Shown piece after piece: positions 46,701 to 53,887 of a DNA stretch of 64,000 bases. Below the pieces are notes generated by a model, which saw only the letters and a list, made by a program, of their open reading frames with translations, did not search any database and was not told the origin of the DNA. The stretch covers positions 1,273,001 to 1,337,000 of the forward strand of contig NC_090595.1 in the NCBI RefSeq assembly GCF_017918235.1, read 5' to 3'. Position 1 is the first letter of the stretch; each line of letters begins with the position of its first letter. The DNA comes from Porcisia hertigi. Taxonomy: Eukaryota; Euglenozoa; Kinetoplastea; Trypanosomatida; Trypanosomatidae. The translations under genes and the position numbers were made by a program.

Positions 46701-48013
46701 ACGTCTTTGTACTGCATATAACCCGCCAGAACCATCGAGGTGATGTTCAACGAGACATCGGCCGCGTGACACTCCCATGGCTTGAGCATCAAAGTCGCGT
46801 GTTCGACCGACTGCAGTCCGTAGTAGGTTTCGGAATTTCGATCTTTCAGGTCCGTTAGCGAGTACAAAATCACCATGCGACCACCCACGTTACACGACGG
46901 GGTGTACGCCCCGAGGGTGATTTCTCCACTGATGGTGTACATGCTTGGCTGAAACAGTCCCGTAAAGTAGCTCGTCTGGCTTGGCGCTTCCTTCCACAAA
47001 GTGTGCGACTGCAGCGTCGCCACGGCTGCGCGAGCGTTGATCCAGGCTGCGACTCCTTTAAGACCATCGGCGCTATAAGGTGTTAGTGATTCGTTGGTCA
47101 CTTCGGTGTCCTTGAAGAATTGAGCCATGGACTTGGGAAAGTTACTGTCCTGCGGGTGCGGGTTCGTCGAGGACACAATTATGTTGCTGGCAGGTACAGA
47201 TGGGGACGGTGTACTAGTGTACTGCTCGGTGGCGGTGGGGATCAACCACGAAGGCACCAGTATCGTCGTTTTCGCCGAGGAGAAGAGCAACTGCCTATAT
47301 ATTTCCCCCGCGGTGTTGTCAACAGGAGGGAAAAAGAAGACGGCAGAGGCACCTTCCTTAAAGTTGGCAATAAATGAAGCCAGGTTGGATTGAGCATTCT
47401 TGACACCCAAGTCAAAAAAAGTGGGATCGCTGGGGTAGTGTAGCTGTTCGATGCGCTTTTCGAATTCATGGCGGACACTGGTGCCGGCGCTGGTTCCGTT
47501 TTCGGCTTGACTCGAGTACACGAAACCCATTTTCTTTGGAGCCCCTCTTCTGAACACGTACGACAGCAGCGCCAACATCTCCGTCGCAGGGTCTGCGTTT
47601 GTAAAGTACACATTACTGTAGTTCTTCCTCGTGTCAAGTTTACCGTCAGAGATGGATGTGACGAATGCGCAATGGGTAGATGCAGATGCATTCACGGTAC
47701 TCATGAGAAGCTTCTCTGAGAGTGAAGACACGTACACATTCAGCGTACCACTTGGGCCGTCTGTGGGAGCCCATTCTAAAGAGGGCGTCACCTTCACAGT
47801 TTCGCAAGTGATGGAGGCCTTTTGAAAAGTCCGTTTCATGAGCTCCAGGAAGAAACTCTCGGAATTCTCCTCGTGTAGGAGAGCGCATTTGGTGCCAAAG
47901 GAGTTTTGTAGAATGTTATTAGCAGCCGAGACGGGTGTGCAGGGGACGAGAAGGAGCAGCGGGAGCAGCACCACAACTGCCGAAAGAGTGTTGCCGTCTT
48001 TGCAGCGCCTCAT
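43793..48013 (-). CDS. Receptor-type adenylate cyclase
   Basis: A 1406-residue receptor cyclase of the trypanosomatid type. A signal peptide (MRRCKDGNTLSAVVVLLPLLLLVPCTPVSA) is followed by a large extracellular region of about 790 residues resembling periplasmic-binding/receptor folds, with many N-glycosylation sequons (NVTSV, NNTRSN). One TM segment lies at about 825-850 (IIAAVVVATLVVCFVVAVVIVCVFW). The class III cyclase domain follows with FTDIESSTALW (first metal Asp), KTIGDSFMIAL (second Asp) and YYGDTVNTAARTESIGCGG. A tail of about 300 residues ends the protein. It makes cAMP at the flagellar or surface membrane. An in-frame ATG lies 62 codons upstream, but the C-run plus CCACAG directly before 48013 supports this start and gives a proper signal peptide. 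One copy only here. Confidence 0.94.
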   Translation of the reverse strand: MRRCKDGNTLSAVVVLLPLLLLVPCTPVSAANNILQNSFGTKCALLHEENSESFFLELMKRTFQKASITCETVKVTPSLEWAPTDGPSGTLNVYVSSLSEKLLMSTVNASASTHCAFVTSISDGKLDTRKNYSNVYFTNADPATEMLALLSYVFRRGAPKKMGFVYSSQAENGTSAGTSVRHEFEKRIEQLHYPSDPTFFDLGVKNAQSNLASFIANFKEGASAVFFFPPVDNTAGEIYRQLLFSSAKTTILVPSWLIPTATEQYTSTPSPSVPASNIIVSSTNPHPQDSNFPKSMAQFFKDTEVTNESLTPYSADGLKGVAAWINARAAVATLQSHTLWKEAPSQTSYFTGLFQPSMYTISGEITLGAYTPSCNVGGRMVILYSLTDLKDRNSETYYGLQSVEHATLMLKPWECHAADVSLNITSMVLAGYMQYKDVGENGIYMTAQMENTIPAAMQTATFTSSTMDSITSITNSAWERALKETSAMAIFGAAVAGIDASLSTQLLVEPVFLLPTPHQNTSHVVYLTATNEQQLGAVATWVAESATDKAVSVVFRSLSESVTGIQGAVVRIMAHAGVNVTSVKTLAASDGLSSSDLPKFGLVLLVGLIQDDFSTLHTHLQNNVDTRVVLLLDEVTQWYHQIQALHKKPLASERLFFATNLPPWVPKNNTRSNLSNSFLGVVTKSLYQSPASMRGYIAVRVLTMMNNQAKTPSALGLINSLYRQQTLMVDDLSLGPFHCSGWTFSTKKQKLECTSVSNGGAVNIYIWSLWNMLELGGAHTAGPYVVDLFGYTVGNSGETPVAPSTTNAPAAEQPENVLLFEHRKTKIIAAVVVATLVVCFVVAVVIVCVFWSRDSRDNRNAPKDKHKPVAIVFTDIESSTALWSTAPEAMSAAVGLHHKVIRRLIVKHKGYEVKTIGDSFMIALNEPFAAVQLAHDIQVKLHCANWGSNAIDDAYALISKPKGDTIPNKSPTNEWRGLRVRIGIHFGPTKVVFDKVTKGYDYYGDTVNTAARTESIGCGGQVICTLNVVEALTINDRRTVELLSLGPHQLRGVSAPVYLYELRTVAGRVFPPKTSGASTNPLVALVGGTSADGAHDSEAINSMVMQEEPPTETLSEDVTPVLDVLDVYFSPYPHTQKIKLLKKACKCFHLSYPSRKMRNSDEDYLQVLMLAVATRTLAVMKFRQGQKSDLTLSSASGASANATPQKLSDSTNSALGSGQQNAIMTSADSEVAEKNELHANAMPGQYMEGTRSREQSNSTTVMVLDNSELLALRKHSKQSSQDELRGKDHPAMPTYLNGQPGVSGQEVNPCFAEGNGLLFRIFDQATNRWAFYNDTTIFVMHIQFSISYKSAVEWGPNVFVRVTPGEGTSRYEGELVVPPLSTEILSVGHINGYKLRYSATLSNDGE

Positions 48014-49822
48014 CACGAGCTGTGGAGGGAAGTGAGGGGGTGGGGGGGGGGAGGGTGTCAGGGCGAGGTGAGACCAAAAGAAAACGTTGAAAAAACGAGC
48101 GGATTCCAGGATAGAAAGAAGCAGTAATATGTAACAGAGAAAGTCTGCAAGGCGAAGCTCACCGATGAGAGGTCGGCAGCAATAATAATAACAATACATA
48201 GAACAATATACAAAAATATCACCCCATTCCCCTAGAGAAAAGGAAACAGAAAAGCGTCAGTAAACGGTGGTGGTGGTGGTGGTGGGGGGAGTTAAGAGAG
48301 AAATCGGAAAAAAATGAAGAAAAGTAGCCTCCCCTCTTTTCAACACTCCCTCGGTCCCTCCTTCCTTTCTTCCCGCTTTTCCCCTCCCAAAGAGTAAAAA
48401 TAGGACACAGAGTGCCGAAGGTGGACGTACGCGAAGGTGAAGAGAGACGGAGTCAGACCCACAGGGTGGTGGTGGCGGCGAGCAAAGCGCTATATAGCAA
48501 TAATAATAGTAATGGAAGGGGGGTATGCTGCTGTGTAGCGGTGACTCCAGTTGTTTCGCTCCTCCCTCCTTACAGATTCACACACACACACACACACAAT
48601 GTGGTGCGGTGTATGTACTGGAGGTGGTGAGTGTGCGCTGCTACAAAGGAAGAGGAGGTAGAGACAACAACGCCAAACTGGGACGAGCACTGTCGGTCTC
48701 CACACACACTTGCAGCGGCGGACAAGATGAGAGTGCAAGGGAGAAATTGAGGGACGAAACCGAAGCCAGGAAAAGGAAAGACACCAGACGGCCTGTGCGT
48801 GCTTTTCCTTTCTTCCTTTGGTTGCCCTCTGTTCGTTTACACCAAGACGAGAAGGAACGCAGGCACAACCAAACTGACAACGGGACAGACCGGAGGGGGG
48901 GGGTGGGGGGGGGGTGGAGGAAGAGTTCGTTCAGTAGGGTTGTGTGTGTGTGTTACTTTGACTGAGCAAGAGCAAAGAAAAAGTCTAAGGAGGGGTGGAA
49001 CCCTCCCCGGAAATACCAAGACGGAAAGAGTGGCGAGGAAGGGGGAAGAGAGTGGTGACAGGAGCAGATCAAGAGGGCAGACTCTACTGTTGCCCATGTG
49101 GGCAGTCGCGTATGTTCTGCAACAAAACGCGTTCGACGTTATTTTTCCCGCCTGGATGGTACACTATTGTCTTTCAGAAGGGCTCCCTTCCCTTCCCCCC
49201 CGGACGCGCAAGAGAGAGTGTGTATATATACATGGAAGATAAAAATAAAAAGACTGGCCTCTTTGATTTTGTACTGCTCATTCAAGGCACGTCGCTTCGT
49301 TCCCCTAACCCGCCTTATACACACTCACACAAAAAAGTAACGTTCTTTGATGGTGGGGTCGGGGGGGGGCATCTCCCCCAGAGACGATGGCCAGAGAAGG
49401 CGAGGGACTCTTTCAAAGGACTGGTTCGAGGGGACTTTTCTAGAGTTTCCCTCACACACACACACACAAAAATGTAAATGTCTGGTCTGTCCCCCTTTTT
49501 TTCTCTCTCCCGTGCTCGGCACAATGGGTGTGGCTTCTGTCCTCTGTGTTGATTACTCGGTTATATTCCAAAGTTGAGTGCCCGTGTCCGACACTCATAA
49601 TCACACACATACACACGAAACCGAAAACAGCTCAGGCCACACCGCGTCGAATACCAATGAGCCGCTGCATAGTCGTAGAGTACATGGGAATGAACTGATG
49701 AAAAATAAACAAGGGGCATCTCCACCCTGGAGCGGTGGTTACAGGAAGAGGGCACTAGAGAGGCGATGTCACTGGCGGTGGTGGTGGACCCCCCCCCCTG
49801 TGACGGCGACCTGCTGCCTTGT
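48014..49822. other. Spacer of 1.8 kb between hypothetical 111-aa and adenylate cyclase genes
   Basis: No coding sequence is supported. It has a GGT repeat at 48266-48284, CT-rich plus-strand sequence at 48330-48390, CA runs at 48581-48599 and 49453-49470, G-runs at 48893-48916 and a C-run at 49791-49798. Confidence 0.6.
48020..48021 (-). promoter_or_regulatory. Candidate spliced-leader acceptor AG for the adenylate cyclase
   Basis: In the minus sense a C-rich tract (about 48054-48026) ends in TCCCTCCACAG, with AG at 48020-48021, leaving a 5' UTR of only six bases before the ATG. It would exclude the upstream in-frame ATG at 48197-48199 from the mRNA. Confidence 0.5.
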
Positions 49823-50158
49823 TCACTGAGTAGCGTCAGAGTTTGCTATATCGTTGGTGATGCGAGCTAGCAGGCGGTTGTACCGGTTCTCGAGGGTGTC
49901 TCCAATCACTTCGCTGCACTGCGGTTGCGCAGCTGAGTGTGCCGATTCCCTTTCCTTCGTGCTAGGGTGCTTGCCATTGGCAGCAAGGGGGAAGCGCTCA
50001 AGCACAAAGCTTGGGTTGGGCTCCTTTATTGGCAGTGTGTACACAGGCCATACCTTGTCGCGTGAGGGTGCCGTGCTGGCCGTGAACCCATCGGCCTGCG
50101 CATAGTAATGCCTCACCCACGCACACGTGCTGTAGTACTGCTGGGGGACTTTGCTCAT
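49823..50158 (-). CDS. Small hypothetical protein, 111 residues
   Basis: Unrecognised. From ATG 50156-50158 it reads MSKVPQQYYSTCAWVRHYYA and goes on with PSRDKVWPVYTLPIKEPNPSFVLERFPLAANGKHPSTKE and a C-terminal likely helix, SEVIGDTLENRYNRLLARITNDIA. Well-mixed composition, aromatic-rich N-terminus and G/C-rich third codon positions (GTG, TAC, GCC, CTG-type codons) look like a real gene. No signal peptide, membrane segment or known domain is visible. The open frame begins 20 codons earlier with GTG inside a C/T tract, so the first ATG is preferred. Confidence 0.7.
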   Translation of the reverse strand: MSKVPQQYYSTCAWVRHYYAQADGFTASTAPSRDKVWPVYTLPIKEPNPSFVLERFPLAANGKHPSTKERESAHSAAQPQCSEVIGDTLENRYNRLLARITNDIANSDATQ

Positions 50159-51150
50159 TGTGAAGGCATCTCTCTGGCTGGCGCTTGAGAGTGGGGGGGG
50201 GGTCTTCACTCTACGCACATGCTCCCCAAAGGGAGGGAGGGGAAAGACCTTGTGAAAAGGAAGTGATGCTCTCCACCACCGCGCACCCCCTCACACAGGA
50301 TCCCCTTTTATTCAGAGCAGCTGGAAGAAGGTAACTCCCCCATCCCATCCCATCCCCTTCCCGCACACGCACACACGCACGCACCCCAAGTTGAAGCGCA
50401 GGCAGCAGATAACCGAGTACTTCTTGTAGTTCTGCCTCTCTTTCGTCAGCCCTGCGTGTGCGTGTGTGTGAAGGGGAAGGGAGAGTGGGGCTGTAGCGCA
50501 AATGAAGAAAGTTATTCAGGTCTGTTCGACCGCGGAGTCAACATGAAAGGAGCCAACACTATTTTACTTCCCTCAGGGATGGGAGGTGCTGCAGGTTTGT
50601 CTGCATGCAAGGAAAGATGTAGGGGGAAGGGGGGGGGGAGTGCATGAAAGAATGAGTAGATATTGCGTGGAGGGGGTGGGGGTGGGAGTAGAGAAAGGGA
50701 GGAGTGCGCGAGGCAAAACCACTCGTTTTTTTCGCACTCCCGCTTCATCTTGTGATACGTCGACACGCAGCAGATACGAAGGCTGACAAAGGCACACACA
50801 CACACACACACACACACGCACGCGCAGACGCGGTCTTGCAAAGAGACTTCAAAGGTGGTGTGCGCCATGGAGGATGACGTGTCCTGGTAGTAAGAGGGCA
50901 AGACCTTCGCATGTATGCGCAACTGCAAACACCATTTTGCTCTCTTCTGTTCATCTGCCAGCCCCTCATCACCCCTATTTTCTATTCCCCCCCCTCTATT
51001 CTCATCCGCGCGGCCTTGGCTAGTTGTGATGATGTAGAGACAGTTGCGACTCGACCTTCATGATCACGAAAGGCGCACACGTCAACGCCTGCTAGAAGAA
51101 AGAAAAACATGCGCAAACACAATAGTAACAAACATGGAGAAGACAATGCA
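50159..51150. other. Spacer of 1 kb between CCHC-NYN and 111-aa genes
   Basis: No coding sequence is supported. It includes G-rich plus-strand sequence near 50190-50240 and 50630-50700 (pyrimidine-rich in the transcript), a CA repeat at 50792-50817 and a C-run at 50986-50995. Confidence 0.6.
50792..50817. repeat. CA dinucleotide repeat
   Basis: About thirteen CA units on the plus strand, followed by GCACGCGC. Confidence 0.85.
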
Positions 51151-52869
51151 TCACATGTTCTGGTGGGCAGTCGTGAAGACTTTAAAGGTGGGGAACTCAA
51201 TGGTGCGCCCACCCTCCGTGTGCGAGGAGCGATCCAGGAGCAGACGAGGCAGGAAGTCCGTGAGGTCTTGCTGCTGCCCGTACAACTTCGACATAGATTC
51301 TGAGGTGCCGCAGACGCGGACTGGATTCGAGTCTGCGTACTGGTGCGAGGATCGACGGAGGGTGTTGCAGTAATGCAATGCCGGGTACACGTCAGCGTCG
51401 CCACAAAGCAATACCACCTGCTGGAACTGACGACGGTCTTGGAAGAGCTCGATTACGCAAGTGGCGGTCGCGACGTCCACGCCGGTCTGAACCCACACAT
51501 GGCCGGGCCCGTCCTCCGTGAACCCCCGCTGCCGCTTCATGCCGCCCACCAGCTTTGCAACAACGTTTGGCAGGGAGCGACCGCTGTTCATTTCGTCTGT
51601 CAAGTGACGCTTTCTCAGGGCGGATTCACGAAAAGCATACTCGCGATGCGTCAGAGGCATCGAGGTCTCCACGAATTCTGTAAAGGCTGAGGTGTCCGTG
51701 TCGAACCAAAACGCAAAAGGCGCGCGCTGAAAGATATCGCCGATGTAGTCGATGGTGTAGCGCAGTGCGTCGGTGATGTGCTGGTAGTAGGCAGGATTAC
51801 TGCGGTCGCGACGAAGAGCAACACAGCGCTCGAAGTAAGAGCCATCTACGACGATCGCCACTCGCCCCTCTTTTGGCGCGTCGAGGGGAACGTAAGGGGG
51901 TACCACAGGCTCGAGTGGGGCAGCTGCACAAGGGTCAGCCTCGCCGTTGCACTTGTTCGTTTCGTCAGCCGAGCTATTTGATGCAGCCGAGCTGTTTGAT
52001 GCAGCCGAGTTATGTTCACTGAGCGCAGAGGCAGAGCGTTCCTCCGAGATGCGGTCGTGCATCACATGCACTGTATAGGGCTGGCGACAATGTACCGTCT
52101 CGTGATTGCCACCGCAGTTGTCACAATGCACGTTGTCACACACACCAGCGGTGTGGCCCCTCACGTGGCAGAGATTACATACCACTTCGGGGCAACGGGA
52201 GACGAGGTGGCCAGGTCGGTGACACATCCTACACAACTGACCCTGTGGGCAGTTTGCAGCTTCGTGACCCGGCTCATTGCATTGGTAGCACACGCGCCCC
52301 TTGGAGCGCATGGGGCATTCCGATGAGCGGTGCCCCGAGTGCGAGCAGTGGAAGCAATGCGGTTTGCTGTGGCAGATTTGGGAGCTGTGACCGAAAGTGC
52401 CACAGTTGTAGCAGCGGGTCTGTGGGCAGGTTGTCATCATGTGGCCAAGCTGGTGACACTGGAAGCACTCCAGAGCTTGGTAGCGCACGGGGCAGTTGGC
52501 TTGAATGTGGCGTGACGAGCCGCAGTGCCGGCAGTTAGACCACCGGTAGTCCTCATCGCGGCCCGCTTCGTCGTATGGCACGCCCTCTGTCGAACGCATT
52601 CGTTTCCAGACCTCCTGGGGGCAATCACGTTGGAAGTGGCCCATACGACTGCATAGGTTACACTTGATCTTTGGGCAGTTGCGACGGAGGTGGCCGGGTT
52701 TCTTACAAAGAACGCAGATGGCTGCGTTCGCAAAAGCATTGGAGGGCAAGGTTTGGGAACTGATGTCGGAGGCCAACTGAACTGCAGGCTGCGTCCCGAT
52801 CGGTGGATCCTCTACTGGAAACAGCGCCGGCGGTGGGGTGGGTTGTATAGGCACGGACGGAGAGGCCAT
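51151..52869 (-). CDS. CCHC zinc-knuckle protein with C-terminal NYN (PIN-like) nuclease domain
   Basis: A 572-residue protein. After a Pro-rich start, ten zinc knuckles run from about residue 50 to 285. Nine have the exact form C-x2-C-x4-H-x4-C (for example CVLCKKPGHLRRNC, CYNCGTFGHSSQIC, CYQCNEPGHEAANC); the last is a C-x2-C-x3-H-x4-C variant (CDNCGGNHETVHC). A Ser/Asn linker with a short duplication follows. The C-terminal part (about 350-560) looks like a NYN/LabA domain of the PIN-like superfamily: GRVAIVVDGSYFERC with the first aspartate, VWVQTGVDVATATCVIELF with a second, and QQVVLLCGDADVYPAL with a third. CCHC arrays in kinetoplastids bind single-stranded G-rich DNA or RNA (UMSBP, poly-zinc-finger proteins); a linked nuclease suggests guided cleavage of RNA. 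The nuclease call is from motifs only. Start ATG 52867-52869. Confidence 0.85.
   Translation of the reverse strand: MASPSVPIQPTPPPALFPVEDPPIGTQPAVQLASDISSQTLPSNAFANAAICVLCKKPGHLRRNCPKIKCNLCSRMGHFQRDCPQEVWKRMRSTEGVPYDEAGRDEDYRWSNCRHCGSSRHIQANCPVRYQALECFQCHQLGHMMTTCPQTRCYNCGTFGHSSQICHSKPHCFHCSHSGHRSSECPMRSKGRVCYQCNEPGHEAANCPQGQLCRMCHRPGHLVSRCPEVVCNLCHVRGHTAGVCDNVHCDNCGGNHETVHCRQPYTVHVMHDRISEERSASALSEHNSAASNSSAASNSSADETNKCNGEADPCAAAPLEPVVPPYVPLDAPKEGRVAIVVDGSYFERCVALRRDRSNPAYYQHITDALRYTIDYIGDIFQRAPFAFWFDTDTSAFTEFVETSMPLTHREYAFRESALRKRHLTDEMNSGRSLPNVVAKLVGGMKRQRGFTEDGPGHVWVQTGVDVATATCVIELFQDRRQFQQVVLLCGDADVYPALHYCNTLRRSSHQYADSNPVRVCGTSESMSKLYGQQQDLTDFLPRLLLDRSSHTEGGRTIEFPTFKVFTTAHQNM
51970..52008 (-). 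repeat. Short in-frame duplication (about 18 bp, twice)
   Basis: The linker between the zinc knuckles and the NYN domain contains a duplicated unit giving NSSAASNSSAASNSSA-like sequence; copies differ by one base. It is a small slippage product in a disordered linker. Confidence 0.8.
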
Positions 52870-52926
52870 GAGGAATAGGAGAGGGGGGAGGGGGATGAAG
52901 CCGTTTGGACGGCGAGCACACAAGCG

Positions 52927-52928
52927 CT
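52927..52928 (-). promoter_or_regulatory. Candidate spliced-leader acceptor AG for the CCHC-NYN gene
   Basis: In the minus sense a T/C-rich stretch (about 52975-52935, with CTTTTTCCCCTTT) is followed by ACATCAG; the AG is at 52927-52928, about 57 nt before the start codon. Confidence 0.4.
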
Positions 52929-53329
52929 GATGTTTTTGGTAAAGGGGAAAAAGTGAGGGCAATGTGGGAAGAAAAATGAAGACACACACACACACAGAGA
53001 TAGACAGACACAGAGTTGGACAGAATGGAGGCAAAGGTTGCGCAAACACACGGTGTGTAACGTTGACAGAGTTACCTGATTAGGAAAAAAAAAACGCACT
53101 TTCTAGACCGAGCACAGAGGGTGTGCGGTCTGGGTGGGTAGGGAAGGTCGTAGGGTGGTGCCCGAGCGGATGCCCACTGCGTGTTGCCGTATACAGATGG
53201 TTCGGCGTTCGTGTGAAGGGGAAAGATGATGTATAAAGAGAACAACACTAATACTAATAGGCACAAATACAGAGGAATGAGATGAATGAGAGAGAGAGAG
53301 CCAATAAAAATAATAATAATGTGTGTGAG

Positions 53330-53531
53330 TGGGGTCAGGGAGATCGTTGGTCACGCAGTTTGGGGATGGAATAGAGCTAGTTGGCATTCCCGCGTTAGAG
53401 GCACCCCCCGCCTGGATTTTGCGGACCAGCGCGTTGAACACAGTGCTCACTCCTGTGCCTTATGTGTGGTACACAGGCGCGACAGGGGCGTGGAGGAGTC
53501 TTTCAGTGCCCAAAGAGTCCAGCTGACTCAT
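53330..53531 (-). pseudogene. Doubtful small ORF interrupted by one in-frame TAA
   Basis: In the minus sense an ATG at 53529-53531 opens 23 codons (MSQLDSLGTERLLHAPVAPV, then YHT). A TAA at 53460-53462 then stops the frame, and the same frame continues with protein-like sequence: GTGVSTVFNALVRKIQAGG and ASNAGMPTSSIPSPNCVTND. Codons on both sides of the TAA (GTG, AGC, TTC, AAC, GCG, CTG, CGC) have the G/C-rich third positions of the genes nearby. A CAA-to-TAA change would explain it. After about 53335 the frame enters TTATTATT and CT-rich sequence that looks like UTR, so no clear stop follows. It may be a decayed small gene, a read-through gene, an assembly error or a chance frame; the opposite strand is also open here. 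Confidence 0.35.
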
Positions 53532-53887
53532 GAGGATGAGTCTATCGCTCCAGTTTGAGTAGTAAAGCTACCGGTTACTTTGTGTGTGGGGTTGGGGGGG
53601 TCAAGCCCAACGTTACGTGTGGGTGCACGCGCTACGCAGAGACCTGTGAAGGGAAAATATTTCAAAGCAGTTCAAAAAAAAAAGAGCGCATCTACGGGGA
53701 TGGGGAGGGGGGCTGTGAGTGGTCCACCCATAACCAGGAGATAATCCAGGTGAATGTCTTTAAAAACTTGACCCCTTACCCCTCCCCCCCCCCCCCCAAA
53801 AAAAAAAATACACACACACACACACACGTGTGTCCACGCAGAGCACCGTGTAGTCACACATCGGCATGAGGCGGCGGGGGCCGTTTC

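Larger units (their letters stand above)
52870..53887. other. Spacer of 1 kb between TOP3 and the CCHC-NYN gene
   Basis: It holds a splice-acceptor candidate for the CCHC-NYN gene, the doubtful interrupted ORF at 53330-53531, TAATAA-rich sequence near 53308-53320, and a C-run followed by an A-run and a CA repeat at 53782-53826. Otherwise nothing is supported. Confidence 0.6.
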
